A DNA stretch of 64,000 bases from Aeromicrobium wangtongii (GTDB lineage: Bacteria > Actinomycetota > Actinomycetes > Propionibacteriales > Nocardioidaceae): assembly GCF_024584515.1 (NCBI RefSeq), contig NZ_CP102173.1:1364001-1428000 (forward strand). Reading direction: 5' to 3'. Shown here piece by piece: positions 10,546 through 19,198 of the stretch. The position numbers were made by a program, and so were the translations under genes. The notes under the pieces are model-generated. The model had not been told where the DNA came from. It searched no databases and saw nothing but the letters and a program-made list of their open reading frames with translations. The number at the start of each line of letters is the position of its first letter. Position 1 is the first letter of the stretch.

Positions 10546-11267
10546 CGCTGGATCCGTTCTCCGAGCGCATCCGCTCGGAGCGTCGTCGTCGGTGGATCCG
10601 GATCGCGATCGCGGTCCTGGCCGTGGCGGGCCTCGGCGCGCTGGTGTGGCTGATCTGGTTCTCCAGCGTGCTGGCCGTCCGCGACGTGGAGGTGGCCGGA
10701 CGCACGACGCTCAAGCAGGCGCAGGTCCTGCGCGCGGCCCAGGTGCCGGCAGGCCGCCCGATGGCCCGCGTCGACCTGGAGGCCATCGAGGGACGCATCG
10801 CCGCGCTCAACCGGGTGGACACCGTCGAGGTGTCCCGTTCCTGGCCGCGCACCGTCTCGATCAGGATCGTGGAGCGCAAGGCTGTCGTGTGGGCCACGGT
10901 GGGCGGCCAGGTCCGCGGCATCGACCGCAACGGCATCGCGTTCCGCTCCTACGGATCGCCACCCAAGGACCTGCTGGAGGCCAAGATCACCCTGACCGAC
11001 AGCCGGGACCGGGTGCAGACCTTCCAGGCCGTCGCCGAGGTGGTCGTCGCGATCACCGGCCAGGACCCGGCGCTGCTGCGGCAGATCAGATCGGTCAGCG
11101 CCGCGAGCAAGGACTCGATCGAGCTCGAGCTGGACGAGGGACGGACCGTGGTGTGGGGGAGCAGCGACAAGGCGGAGCGCAAGCTCGTCGTGCTCGACTC
11201 CCTGCTGGCCATCGACGCCGCCCGCTACGACGTCAGCGCACCGGACCAGCCGACCACCCGCGAGTGA
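10542..11267 (+). CDS. ftsQ: Cell division protein FtsQ/DivIB
   Basis: Bitopic divisome protein linking cytoplasmic and periplasmic division proteins. The 241 aa comprise a short basic cytoplasmic tail (residues 1-23, [12 protein letters not shown]), one membrane helix (about 24-48), a POTRA domain starting at [12 protein letters not shown], then the FtsQ/DivIB domain with the conserved [19 protein letters not shown] 10542 is selected by its ATGA overlap with murC; the frame is open much further upstream, but only as a shadow of murC. This is the last gene before the ftsZ promoter region. Confidence 0.92.
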   Translation: MTLDPFSERIRSERRRRWIRIAIAVLAVAGLGALVWLIWFSSVLAVRDVEVAGRTTLKQAQVLRAAQVPAGRPMARVDLEAIEGRIAALNRVDTVEVSRSWPRTVSIRIVERKAVVWATVGGQVRGIDRNGIAFRSYGSPPKDLLEAKITLTDSRDRVQTFQAVAEVVVAITGQDPALLRQIRSVSAASKDSIELELDEGRTVVWGSSDKAERKLVVLDSLLAIDAARYDVSAPDQPTTRE

Positions 11268-11329
11268 GCCGCGGCGTGTCGTCCCGATCCGCCGAGCCGC
11301 TCCGCGTACCGTTCTTCTTAGGTCACAGG

Positions 11330-11362
11330 TTGACATAACTATAACCCTCTACCTCAGGGTTA
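11330..11362 (+). promoter_or_regulatory. ftsZ upstream region: TTGACA and inverted repeat TAACCCT-N7-AGGGTTA
   Basis: The 175-base ftsQ-ftsZ gap is the longest in the dcw cluster and is AT-richer than its surroundings. It contains a consensus -35-like TTGACA at 11330-11335, a TATAAC at 11340-11345, and a perfect 7-base inverted repeat TAACCCT (11342-11348) / AGGGTTA (11356-11362) with a 7-base spacer. This looks like the main ftsZ promoter plus an operator or structured leader. Which hexamers pair is unclear, because spacing from TTGACA to any good -10 is not ideal. Confidence 0.5.
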
Positions 11363-11442
11363 CGGTTCCCACACACTTCACAGTTCACACACCAGCACAG
11401 CTTCAATCCACTGCTTTGCAACATCCTCGGAAGGGACACACG

Positions 11443-12630
11443 ATGGCGGTCCAGAACTACCTCGCCGTGATCAAGGTCGTCGGCATCGGCGGTGGCGGCG
11501 TCAATGCCGTCAACCGCATGATCGAGGTGGGACTCAAGGGTGTCGAGTTCATCGCGATCAACACCGACGCACAGGCGCTGCTCATGAGCGACGCCGACGT
11601 CAAGCTCGACGTCGGACGCGACTCGACCCGCGGCCTCGGCGCCGGCGCCAACCCCGAGATCGGCAAGCGCGCCGCGGAGGACCACGCCGAGGAGATCGAG
11701 GCTGCCATCAAGGGCGCCGACATGGTCTTCGTGACGGCGGGCGAGGGTGGTGGCACCGGTACCGGTGGCGCCCCGGTCGTGGCCCGCATCGCGCGCTCCC
11801 TGGGTGCGCTGACGATCGGCGTGGTGACGCGCCCGTTCAAGTTCGAGGGGCGCAACCGCTCCAACCAGGCCGATCACGGCATCCAGGCGCTGCGCGACGA
11901 GGTCGACACGCTGATCGTGATCCCCAACGACCGGCTGCTGTCGATCAGCGACCCCAACGTCAGCCTGCTGGACTCGTTCCGCCAGGCCGACCAGGTGCTG
12001 CACCAGGGCGTCTCGGGCATCACCGACCTCATCACGACGCCCGGCCTGATCAACCTCGACTTCGCCGACGTCAAGTCGGTCATGTCCGACGCCGGCTCCG
12101 CCCTCATGGGCATCGGCTCGGCGCGGGGTGAGCACCGGGCGGCCGTGGCCGCCGAGAGCGCCGTGTCCAGCCCGCTGCTGGAGGCCTCCATCGAGGGCGC
12201 CCGCGGCGTGCTGCTGTCGATCGCCGGCGGCTCCGACCTGGGTCTGTTCGAGATCAACGAGGCCGCCGGTCTCGTCGCGGACGCAGTGCACCCCGAGGCC
12301 AACATCATCTTCGGTGCGGTCATCGACGACGCACTCGGCGACGAGGTGAGGGTCACGGTCATCGCGGCGGGCTTCGACGGTGGCGAGCCGATGCTGCGCG
12401 ACGCCACGAAGCCGGCGCTCATGCGGGAGAACGCCGCCGCCCCGGCTGCGGCCGAGGCGCCCGCCGCCCCGGTCGCCCCGCCGACGGCCGAGAGCTACCT
12501 GCCGCCCGATCCGTACCTCGACGGCCGCTCGCTGCCGCCGCGTGACAGCGCCGGCAACAAGACCGTCCCGCCCGAGCCGATGCCGACCGACTACGGCGAC
12601 GACCTCGACGTGCCGGACTTCCTGCGCTGA
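11443..12630 (+). CDS. ftsZ: Cell division GTPase FtsZ
   Basis: Tubulin-like GTPase that forms the Z-ring at mid-cell. The 395 aa contain the N-terminal [15 protein letters not shown], the tubulin signature [11 protein letters not shown] near residue 105, and the T7-loop region [12 protein letters not shown] variable linker rich in Ala and Pro (about residues 325-385) ends in the acidic peptide [10 protein letters not shown], the usual docking peptide for SepF in actinobacteria. The ATG is chosen over an upstream in-frame TTG (11416) because GGAAGG lies at 11429-11434 and homology begins at MAVQNYL. Confidence 0.98.
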   Translation: MAVQNYLAVIKVVGIGGGGVNAVNRMIEVGLKGVEFIAINTDAQALLMSDADVKLDVGRDSTRGLGAGANPEIGKRAAEDHAEEIEAAIKGADMVFVTAGEGGGTGTGGAPVVARIARSLGALTIGVVTRPFKFEGRNRSNQADHGIQALRDEVDTLIVIPNDRLLSISDPNVSLLDSFRQADQVLHQGVSGITDLITTPGLINLDFADVKSVMSDAGSALMGIGSARGEHRAAVAAESAVSSPLLEASIEGARGVLLSIAGGSDLGLFEINEAAGLVADAVHPEANIIFGAVIDDALGDEVRVTVIAAGFDGGEPMLRDATKPALMRENAAAPAAAEAPAAPVAPPTAESYLPPDPYLDGRSLPPRDSAGNKTVPPEPMPTDYGDDLDVPDFLR

Positions 12631-12661
12631 GCCGTATCGGCACCGAACGGACTGACACAAA

Positions 12662-13384
12662 TTGTTCTGGCAGCACGGAAGGATCGGGGCCGTCGAGTTC
12701 GTCTTCACCGACCGACTCGGCGGCACCAGCGACGGCCCCTGGGAGTCGCTGAACCTGGCCGACTCCAACGGTGACGACCCCGACCGGGTCGCGGCCAACC
12801 TGGCCGCGGTGGCCGAAGCCACCGCGGTCGACAGGCTCATCCTGATGACCCAGGTGCACGGGCGGGACGTCGTGTGGGAGTCACAGGTCCCCGACGGCGA
12901 GGTCCCGGTCGCCGACGCCCTGCTCACCGACCGGCCCGGGGTCGGGGTGCTGGTCCGGGTGGCCGACTGCACGCCCGTCGTCCTGGCCGATCGCGAGCAG
13001 CCGCTGGCCGGGGTCGTGCACTGCGGCCGCGTGGGCCTGGTCGAGGGTGTGATCGACGCCGCCGTCTCGGCGATGCGCGACCGCGGCGCGACCGCGCTGC
13101 AGGCCGTGGTCGGCCCCCGCGCCTGCGGCCGGTGCTACGAGCTGCCGGCCGAGCTGGCCGATTCCGTGGCCGCGGTCGTGCCGCAGGCCCGGTCCACGAC
13201 CTCGTGGGGCACGGATGCCGTCGACGTCGGAGCCGGCGTGCTCGCCCAGCTGGCGGCGCTCGACGTCCCGGCGGACGACCTCGGCGCCGGCGAGTGCACG
13301 ATCGAGCACGACCGCTGGTTCTCCTACCGCCGCCAGGGCCCCGCCTCGGGGCGGTTCGGCGCCGTCGCGGTGATCCGCGCATGA
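12662..13384 (+). CDS. pgeF: Polyphenol oxidase/laccase-domain protein (YfiH/PgeF family)
   Basis: Member of the YfiH/PgeF family; E. coli PgeF corrects misincorporated amino acids in peptidoglycan precursors, and relatives act on purine nucleosides. The 240 aa keep the metal-site residues: His in MTQVHGRDV, Cys in ADCTPVVL and His in VVHCGR, plus the late Cys pair in GPRACGRCYE. The normally conserved HxGWRGL reads HCGRVGL, losing the Trp, a noticeable departure. The start is a TTG placed so the protein begins (M)FWQHG, as in homologues, 31 bases after ftsZ. The stop overlaps yggS as ATGA. Placement in the dcw cluster is conserved. Confidence 0.87.
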   Translation: MFWQHGRIGAVEFVFTDRLGGTSDGPWESLNLADSNGDDPDRVAANLAAVAEATAVDRLILMTQVHGRDVVWESQVPDGEVPVADALLTDRPGVGVLVRVADCTPVVLADREQPLAGVVHCGRVGLVEGVIDAAVSAMRDRGATALQAVVGPRACGRCYELPAELADSVAAVVPQARSTTSWGTDAVDVGAGVLAQLAALDVPADDLGAGECTIEHDRWFSYRRQGPASGRFGAVAVIRA

Positions 13385-14073
13385 GCCGCCGCGACGAGCT
13401 GGCGACGAACCTGGCCGCGACGCAGGAGCGCATCGCCGCCGCCTGCGAGGCAGCCGGTCGCTCGCGCGAGGAGATCACGCTGGTCGTGGTCACCAAGACC
13501 TATCCCGCCTCCGATGTGGAGATCCTCGCCGAGCTCGGCGTCACGGATGTGGGGGAGAATCGCCACCCCGAGGCCGGTGACAAGGCCGCGGAGGTCCAGG
13601 CACCCGTCCGCTGGCACTTCCTGGGTGGGCTGCAGACCAACAAGGCCGGCGCGGTCGCCCGCTACGCCGATGTCGTGCACAGCGTCGACCGGGTCAAGCT
13701 GGTCAATGCCCTGTCCCGTGGAGCCGTTGCCGCCGGCCGCACGCTCACCTGCCTGGTGCAGGTCGACTTCGACTCCACCGATCCCGGCCGGGCCGGTGTC
13801 GTCCCGGCCGGCATCGACGAGATCGCCGACGCGATCGCGGGAGCCGAGGGGCTCGAGCTCGGTGGCGTGATGACGGTCGCACCGCTCGGCGAGGACCCCG
13901 CTCCACACTTCGCGCACCTGGCCGAGCTGTCGGCACAGCTGCAACGACGGCACCCGTCGGCGACGATCATCTCGGCCGGGATGAGCGGTGACTTCGAGGC
14001 GGCAGTCGCCGCCGGCGCGACACACCTGCGCATCGGGCGTTCGGTGCTCGGCGAGCGCCCTTCCACCGGGTAA
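13381..14073 (+). CDS. PLP-binding homeostasis protein, YggS family
   Basis: YggS/PROSC-family pyridoxal phosphate carrier thought to maintain PLP and amino acid homeostasis; no enzyme activity is established for the family. The 230 aa show the PLP lysine in LVVVTKTYP, WHFLGGLQTNK, the SAGMSGDFEAAV motif and the closing LRIGRSVLGERP. The usual GENYVQE segment reads GENRHPEAGDK. ATG 13381 overlaps the pgeF stop (ATGA). The gene lies between pgeF and sepF, its usual place in actinobacterial division clusters. Confidence 0.92.
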   Translation: MSRRDELATNLAATQERIAAACEAAGRSREEITLVVVTKTYPASDVEILAELGVTDVGENRHPEAGDKAAEVQAPVRWHFLGGLQTNKAGAVARYADVVHSVDRVKLVNALSRGAVAAGRTLTCLVQVDFDSTDPGRAGVVPAGIDEIADAIAGAEGLELGGVMTVAPLGEDPAPHFAHLAELSAQLQRRHPSATIISAGMSGDFEAAVAAGATHLRIGRSVLGERPSTG

Positions 14074-14111
14074 TCTCAGACATGTCACAACCGACCGGAC
14101 ACACGGAGTAA
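14071..14111 (+). promoter_or_regulatory. sepF promoter with a 9-codon leader ORF
   Basis: TAATCT (14071-14076) is a good -10 that overlaps the yggS stop codon. Five bases later an ATG (14082) opens a 9-codon frame (MSQPTGHTE) that stops with TAA at 14109-14111, two bases before the sepF ATG. The frame ends within the sepF ribosome site region (ACGGAG). It could be chance or a coupling leader peptide. Confidence 0.4.
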
Positions 14112-14113
14112 CC

Positions 14114-14605
14114 ATGGCTGGCGCAATGCGTAAGGTCGGCGAGTACCTCGGACTCGTCGAACAGGCTGACTTCGACGACGAGTTCGACGAGCTCGACGCC
14201 GACGAGCCCGCGGAGCGACCTGCCCCGACCCGCCAGCCGGCGGTCGTGCGTCCGTCCCCCGTCGCCAACATCGACGAGCGCCGTCGCACCGAGCGTCCTG
14301 AGCGCCGTGCCTCCACGCCGTCGGACCTGGCGCGCATCGAGACCGTGACGCCCCGCACCTACAACGACGCGCGCACCGTCGGCGAGCACTACCGCTCCGG
14401 CGTGCCGGTCATCATGAACCTGTCGGAGATCGACGAGGACGGCGCCAAGCGGCTCGTCGACTTCGCCGCCGGGCTGGTGTTCGCCATCCACGGCTCGATC
14501 AACCGCGTCACCGCCAAGGTCTTCCTGCTGTCGCCCGAGAACATCTCGGTGACCGACGAGGACCGTCAGCGGATTGCCGCCGGCGGCTTCTTCAACCAGA
14601 ACTGA
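14114..14605 (+). CDS. sepF: Cell division protein SepF
   Basis: Membrane anchor and bundler for FtsZ; in actinobacteria it replaces FtsA and ZipA. The 163 aa comprise an N-terminal amphipathic segment (MAGAMRKVGEYLGLVEQ), an acidic then Pro/Arg-rich linker (about 20-75), and the SepF core with TPRTYNDARTVGEHYRSG, MNLSEIDEDGAKRLVDFAAG and VFLLSPENI. ATG 14114 is preferred to an upstream GTG because the membrane-binding helix begins there and ACGGAG lies upstream. It probably has its own promoter overlapping the end of yggS. Confidence 0.96.
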   Translation: MAGAMRKVGEYLGLVEQADFDDEFDELDADEPAERPAPTRQPAVVRPSPVANIDERRRTERPERRASTPSDLARIETVTPRTYNDARTVGEHYRSGVPVIMNLSEIDEDGAKRLVDFAAGLVFAIHGSINRVTAKVFLLSPENISVTDEDRQRIAAGGFFNQN

Positions 14606-14611
14606 GTACAG

Positions 14612-14902
14612 ATGCAAACAGTGGGCCGCGTCCTCGACCTGGTCCTGTGGATCGCGCTGCTGCTGCTGATCGCGCGGTTCGTCCTGGACTGGGTGCAGAT
14701 GCTCGCACGCAACTGGCGACCCCGCGGACTGGTCGCCGTCCTGTGTGAGGGCCTGTACTCCATCACCGATCCGCCCTTGCGGGTCGTGCGGGGTGTGATC
14801 CCTCCGCTTCGCCTCGGAGCGGTCATGCTCGACCTGTCCCCGATGATCCTGATCATCGCCATCTACATCCTGCAAGCGATCGTCCGCGTAGTGTTTTTCT
14901 GA
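14612..14902 (+). CDS. YggT family membrane protein
   Basis: A 96-aa membrane protein with two hydrophobic segments (about residues 5-27 and 70-94) flanking the conserved loop SITDPPLRVVRGVIPPLRLGAV, which defines the YggT family. Its function is unknown, although the gene nearly always sits between sepF and divIVA in Gram-positive genomes, which points to an envelope or division role. Six bases separate it from sepF, so it is probably cotranscribed. The start is ATG 14612. Confidence 0.92.
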   Translation: MQTVGRVLDLVLWIALLLLIARFVLDWVQMLARNWRPRGLVAVLCEGLYSITDPPLRVVRGVIPPLRLGAVMLDLSPMILIIAIYILQAIVRVVFF

Positions 14903-14974
14903 CCATTCCAGCGGAGCAGTCGCCGCCTCTCCCGGATGTCGGTACGCCTGTGGCCGAAGCCGACGCGAGCAGAG

Positions 14975-14980
14975 TACGGT
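14975..14980 (+). promoter_or_regulatory. Candidate -10 box for divIVA
   Basis: TACGGT in the 126-base yggT-divIVA gap, about 48 bases before the divIVA ATG, implies a short leader with a GAGGTG ribosome site at 15018-15023. A small hairpin (AGTCC/GGACT, around 14991-15004) lies in the leader. No clear -35 was found. Confidence 0.4.
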
Positions 14981-15028
14981 GGAGGCTCCGAGTCCCCAAG
15001 GACTAATCCCGAAACCCGAGGTGTACTC

Positions 15029-15820
15029 ATGCCACTGACGCCAGAGGACGTGCGTAACAAGCGATTTACGCCTGTCCGTCTTCGCGAAGGCTATGACATG
15101 GGCGAAGTAGACCAGTTCCTCGACGAGGTCGAGGCCGAGCTCGAGCGTCTGACGGTCGAGAACGAAGAACTTCGCGCCAAGGTAGCTGCCGCATCGACCG
15201 GCGAACCGACCGGTCTCATTCCGGCCGTCTCGTCCGCGACCCCTGCGCAGGCGCCTCCGACCCCCGCGGTCCAGGAGCCGGCACAGGTTGCGCCGCCGGC
15301 CCCCGAGCCCAAGGCCGAGCCGGAGCCCGCTCCGGCGCCGGCCGCCGCGCCGGCTGCGCGTCCCTCGATGGGCGATGCGTCGTCCGCCGCGGCACGGCTG
15401 CTGCAGATCGCCTCCAACAACGCCGACCAGCTCATGGACGCGGCGAAGGAAGAGGCCGATCGGATGGTCGGTGAGGCTCGTACGAAGGCTGAGCGCATCA
15501 CCAACGAGGCTCGTGGCAAGGCCGACCGGCTCGAGACCGATGCCCGCATCCGCGCGCAGAAGCTCGACGAGGAGACCGACGAGCGTCGCACGCAGGCTGT
15601 CGCGACGATCGAGCGGGAGCGCTACGAGATCCAGCGCGAGGTCGAGCACCTGCGGGCGTACGAGCGTGAGTACCGCGCCCGGCTCAAGAACTACTTCCAG
15701 AGCCAGCTCGACCAGCTCGCCGCCAACGAGAGCACCACGAGCTCGACGCCCGTCCAGACGCCCGCAGAGGTGGCCCCGCGCCGCCTTCGCTCGCTGCTCG
15801 GCGACGACGAGAACGTCTAG
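15029..15820 (+). CDS. divIVA: DivIVA/Wag31 polar growth protein
   Basis: Coiled-coil protein that binds negatively curved membrane and directs septal or polar wall growth. The 263 aa start with the DivIVA lipid-binding domain (MPLTPEDVRNKRFTPVRLRE, then GYDMGEVDQFLDEVE) and a first coiled coil to about residue 55. A Pro/Ala/Glu linker (about 60-115) follows, then a long second coiled coil (about 120-235). This two-coil, linker-separated form is that of actinobacterial Wag31. The frame is open upstream, but ATG 15029 gives the conserved N-terminus. It is the last gene of the division cluster and is followed by a strong terminator. Confidence 0.95.
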   Translation: MPLTPEDVRNKRFTPVRLREGYDMGEVDQFLDEVEAELERLTVENEELRAKVAAASTGEPTGLIPAVSSATPAQAPPTPAVQEPAQVAPPAPEPKAEPEPAPAPAAAPAARPSMGDASSAAARLLQIASNNADQLMDAAKEEADRMVGEARTKAERITNEARGKADRLETDARIRAQKLDEETDERRTQAVATIERERYEIQREVEHLRAYEREYRARLKNYFQSQLDQLAANESTTSSTPVQTPAEVAPRRLRSLLGDDENV

Positions 15821-15850
15821 GCACTCACCAGCACCTCAGCACCAACCAGG

Positions 15851-15878
15851 ACGGCCCGCCTCGCAGGAGGCGGGCCGT
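15851..15878. terminator. Terminator between convergent divIVA and ileS
   Basis: Perfect 12-base-pair stem ACGGCCCGCCTC / GAGGCGGGCCGT with a 4-base GCAG loop, followed on the + strand by TTCTGTCGTT. It lies 30 bases after the divIVA stop and could serve both convergent genes. Confidence 0.8.
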
Positions 15879-15901
15879 TCTGTCGTTCCACCCGCCCGGG
15901 G

Positions 15902-15954
15902 GACCGATCTTTCTGCGTTCGCGTCGCCGGGGCAGCGCAAACGTCGAAAGATCG
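15902..15954 (-). repeat. Short palindromic repeat, family 1, copy A
   Basis: 53-base asymmetric palindrome in the divIVA-ileS gap. The full inverted repeat extends to 15899-15913 / 15946-15960 (GGGGACCGATCTTTC and its complement). Read on the minus strand it aligns without gaps to copy B at 41827-41879, 43 of 53 bases identical by eye. One arm has CGTCGAAAG and the other CGCAGAAAG in both copies. Confidence 0.75.
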
Positions 15955-15972
15955 GTCCCCTCGAGGGAGGGG

Positions 15973-18900
15973 CTAGACCTTCGTGACGGAGAAGGTCAGG
16001 CCCAGATCGGCGTCGGTGAAGCCCTGGGCGTCGGGTGTCTCGGTCATCGAGGTCGCCAGCACCTCGTCGGCGATCAGCTCGGCGTGGGCGCGGACCGCCT
16101 CGGCCATCGGCCCCTCGGCCGACCACGTGACGGCGATGCGGTCGCTGATGTCCAGTCCGGAGGACTTGCGGGCCTCCTGGATGACACGGATGGCCTCACG
16201 GGCCGATCCGGCCAGGCGCAGCTCGTCGTCCAGCTCCAGGTCGAGCGCGACGGTCTCGCCCTGGTCGTTGACGACCGACCAGCCCTCACGCGGACGCTCC
16301 GAGATGATGACGTCGTCGGGCCCGACCTCGACGGTCGAACCGTCGACGTCCACCGATGCGGTGCCGCCACCGGCCAGCGCACCGGCGAGGGCGGCCGCAT
16401 CGGCTGCGGCGATCGCCGCGGCGACCTTCGGCGTCTCCTTGCCGAACCGCTTGCCCAGGTTGCGGAAGTTGCCCTTGGCGGAGTGGTCGACCAGGTCGCC
16501 GGCAGCCTCGGCCAGCGACTCCAGGGAGCCGACGTTGAGCTCCTCGCAGACCTGGGCGCGCAGGTCCTCGCCCAGCTGCTGCCAGGCGCCGGAGGCGACC
16601 AGGGCGCGGCGCAAGGGCTGACGGGTGCGGACCTTGGCCTCGGCGCGGGCCGCGCGGCCCAGCTCGGTGACGCGGCGCGCCAGCTCGACCCGGGCGCCGA
16701 GGCCCTCGACGATGAGGGACTCGTCGGCGACCGGCCAGGTCGCCAGGTGCACCGATGCGGGCGCGTCGGGCGTGACGGGCACGATGACGTCCTGCCACAC
16801 CCGCTCGGCGATGAACGGGGTCAGCGGTGCCATCAGCCGCGTCAGGACGTCCAGCGTCTCGTGCAGCGTCGCGAAGGCCGCTGCGTCGCCACGCCAGAAC
16901 CGGCGACGGGAGCGGCGCACGTACCAGTTGGACATGTCGTCGACGAAGCCCGCGATGCGCGCCCCGGCGGCCTGGGTGTCGAACTGCTCGAGCGCGGCGG
17001 TGACGTCGCGCGTCAGGGTGTGCAGCTCCGACAGCAGCCACTGGTCGAGGACCTCACGGTCGGCGACCGGCGGCACCTCGCCCTCGGTCGGGGTCCATCC
17101 CTCGGTGCGGGCGTACAGCACGTGGAAGGCCGTGGTGTTCCAGTACGTCAGCAGCACCTTGCGGACGATCTCGGACAGTGCGGTGTGGCCGATGCGGCGC
17201 GGTGCCCAGGGCGAGCCGGAGCAGGCCATGAACCAGCGCAGCGCATCGGCGCCGTGCTCGTCCATCAGCGGCATGGGCAGCAGGATGTTGCCCAGGTGCT
17301 TGCTCATCTTCTTGCCGTCCTCGGCCAGGATGTGGCCCAGGCAGACGACGTTCTCGTACGAGCTCTCGTCGAACACCAGCGTGCCGACGGCCATCAGGGA
17401 GTAGAACCAGCCGCGGGTCTGGTCGATCGCCTCGCAGATGTACTGGGCGGGATAGGCCCGTTCGAACTTCTCCTTCGAACCCGGGGCGTGCGGGTAGCCC
17501 CACTGCGCGAAGGGCATCGAGCCGGAGTCGAACCACGCGTCGATGACATCGGGCACCCGGCGGTACGTGCCGGCCTCGCCCTCGATCTCGAAGGTCACGT
17601 CGTCGATGTACGGACGGTGCGGATCCAGGTCGCTCAGGTCGCGACCGGTCAGCGTCGACAGCTCGGCGAGCGACTCGATGCACACGAGCTTGGACGGATC
17701 GGCGTCATTGCGCCAGATCGGCAGGGGCGTGCCCCAGTAGCGGCTGCGCGACAGCGACCAGTCGATGTTGTTGGTCAGCCAGTCGCCGTAGCGACCGTTC
17801 TTGATCGTCTCGGGGAACCAGTTGGTGTCGGCGTTCTCGGCCAGCAGACGGTCCTTGACCGCCGTCGTGCGGATGTACCAGGCGGGGAGCGCGTAGTACA
17901 TCAGCGGCGTGTGGCAGCGCCAGCAGTGCGGGTACGAGTGCTCGTAGGCCAGCTCGTTGAACATCAGGCCGCGCGAGGCCAGGTCATCGGCGAGCGCGCG
18001 GTCGGCAGCCTTGAAGAACTGTCCGCCCACCAGCGGGACATCGGCCTCGAAGTGGCCGTCGGGCGCGATCGGGTTGACGACCGGCAGGTCGTACGCCTTG
18101 CAGACCGCCATGTCGTCGGCGCCGAAGGCGGGGGACTGGTGCACCAGTCCGGTGCCGTCCTCGATCGTGACGTAGTCGGCCAGCACGACGAAGTGGGCCT
18201 CGGCCGGGAACTCGATCAGCTCGAACGGACGCTGGTAGGTCCAGCGCTCCATGTCGCGACCGGAGACGCTCTCACCGGTGAGGGTCCATCCCTCGCCGAG
18301 GGCCTTGCCGACCAGCGGCTCGGCAACCACCAGCGTCTCGGTGCCGTCGGTCGCCAGGACGTAGGTGACCTCGGGGTTGACCGCGACCGCCGTGTTGGAC
18401 ACCAGGGTCCAGGGAGTCGTGGTCCAGACCAGCATCGAGGCCTTGCCCGCGTACGGTCCGGACGTCAGCGGGAAGCGGACGTAGACCGAGGGATCGGTGA
18501 TCGTCTCGTAGCCCTGGGCCAGCTCGTGGTCGGACAGCGTGGTGCCGCACCGCGGGCAGTAGGGAGCGACGCGGTAGTCCTCGGTCAGCAGGCCCTTCTT
18601 GAAGATCGTGGACAGCGCCCACCAGACGCTCTCCACGTACGAGGGGTCCATCGTCCGGTACGGATCGGACATGTCGACCCAGTAGCCCATCCGGTCGGTC
18701 ATCTCCTCGAAGAGATCGACGTTGCGGACGACGGCCTCGCGGCACTTGGCATTGAACTCGGCGATGCCGTAGGCCTCGATGTCGGGCTTGCCGTTGAAGC
18801 CCAGCTCCTTCTCGACCGCGATCTCGACCGGCAGGCCGTGGCAGTCCCAGCCGGCCTTGCGGTCGACGTGATAGCCCTGCATGGTCTTGAACCGCGGGAA

Positions 18901-19116
18901 CACGTCCTTGAACACCCGGGCCTCGACGTGGTGCGTGCCAGGCGTGCCATTGGCCGTCGGCGGGCCCTCGTAGAACGTCCAGCGCGGCGCGTCGGCCGGT
19001 GTGTCGAGGCTGGCGGCGAAGGTGCCCTGCTCGGACCACAGCTCGAGGATCTCGCGCTCCAGCACCGGCAGATCGACGTGGGCGGGGACGGGGCGGTAGG
19101 AGGCGTGCGAAGTCAC
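15973..19116 (-). CDS. ileS: Isoleucyl-tRNA synthetase, long (type 2) form
   Basis: Class I aminoacyl-tRNA synthetase charging tRNA-Ile. At 1047 aa it is the long, eukaryote-like form (IleS2), which in other bacteria is often less sensitive to mupirocin. The HIGH-type motif appears as GTHHVEARV near residue 62 and the KMSKS motif as KKMSKHLGN near residue 605. The editing domain (WTTTPWTLVSNTAVAV) and the Cys-rich CPRCGTTL and CWRCHTP segments are present. The GTG start at 19116 is preceded on the minus strand by TAGGAT seven bases away, so the transcript is probably leaderless. The 84-base gap upstream is too short for a T-box leader. Confidence 0.96.
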   Translation of the reverse strand: MTSHASYRPVPAHVDLPVLEREILELWSEQGTFAASLDTPADAPRWTFYEGPPTANGTPGTHHVEARVFKDVFPRFKTMQGYHVDRKAGWDCHGLPVEIAVEKELGFNGKPDIEAYGIAEFNAKCREAVVRNVDLFEEMTDRMGYWVDMSDPYRTMDPSYVESVWWALSTIFKKGLLTEDYRVAPYCPRCGTTLSDHELAQGYETITDPSVYVRFPLTSGPYAGKASMLVWTTTPWTLVSNTAVAVNPEVTYVLATDGTETLVVAEPLVGKALGEGWTLTGESVSGRDMERWTYQRPFELIEFPAEAHFVVLADYVTIEDGTGLVHQSPAFGADDMAVCKAYDLPVVNPIAPDGHFEADVPLVGGQFFKAADRALADDLASRGLMFNELAYEHSYPHCWRCHTPLMYYALPAWYIRTTAVKDRLLAENADTNWFPETIKNGRYGDWLTNNIDWSLSRSRYWGTPLPIWRNDADPSKLVCIESLAELSTLTGRDLSDLDPHRPYIDDVTFEIEGEAGTYRRVPDVIDAWFDSGSMPFAQWGYPHAPGSKEKFERAYPAQYICEAIDQTRGWFYSLMAVGTLVFDESSYENVVCLGHILAEDGKKMSKHLGNILLPMPLMDEHGADALRWFMACSGSPWAPRRIGHTALSEIVRKVLLTYWNTTAFHVLYARTEGWTPTEGEVPPVADREVLDQWLLSELHTLTRDVTAALEQFDTQAAGARIAGFVDDMSNWYVRRSRRRFWRGDAAAFATLHETLDVLTRLMAPLTPFIAERVWQDVIVPVTPDAPASVHLATWPVADESLIVEGLGARVELARRVTELGRAARAEAKVRTRQPLRRALVASGAWQQLGEDLRAQVCEELNVGSLESLAEAAGDLVDHSAKGNFRNLGKRFGKETPKVAAAIAAADAAALAGALAGGGTASVDVDGSTVEVGPDDVIISERPREGWSVVNDQGETVALDLELDDELRLAGSAREAIRVIQEARKSSGLDISDRIAVTWSAEGPMAEAVRAHAELIADEVLATSMTETPDAQGFTDADLGLTFSVTKV

Positions 19117-19123
19117 ACCCTCA

Positions 19124-19129
19124 ATCCTA
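19124..19129 (-). promoter_or_regulatory. Candidate -10 box for leaderless ileS
   Basis: TAGGAT on the minus strand, seven bases before the ileS GTG, with no ribosome site between. It faces away from the dksA-like gene promoter at 19187-19192. Confidence 0.45.
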
Positions 19130-19186
19130 CGGGTGAGCGGCGGCAGCCCTGCGGCGGTCGGGTTTGTGTGGCGCCCGCGCGGGGTC

Positions 19187-19192
19187 TACTCT
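19187..19192 (+). promoter_or_regulatory. Candidate -10 box for leaderless dksA-like gene
   Basis: TACTCT six bases before ATG 19199; the bases between (CCACCC) contain no ribosome site. This supports ATG 19199 over the earlier in-frame start at 19133. Confidence 0.45.
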
Positions 19193-19198
19193 CCACCC

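Noticed and set aside
15899..15960. Second rho-independent terminator of divIVA/ileS
   Set aside because: Although palindromic, it aligns with the elements at 41827-41943, has a long loop and follows an already strong terminator, so it is better described as a dispersed repeat.
19117..19198. Possible T-box leader of ileS
   Set aside because: The gap to the divergent gene is only about 80 bases, lacks the T-box sequence and specifier stem, and a leaderless -10 lies seven bases from the start codon.
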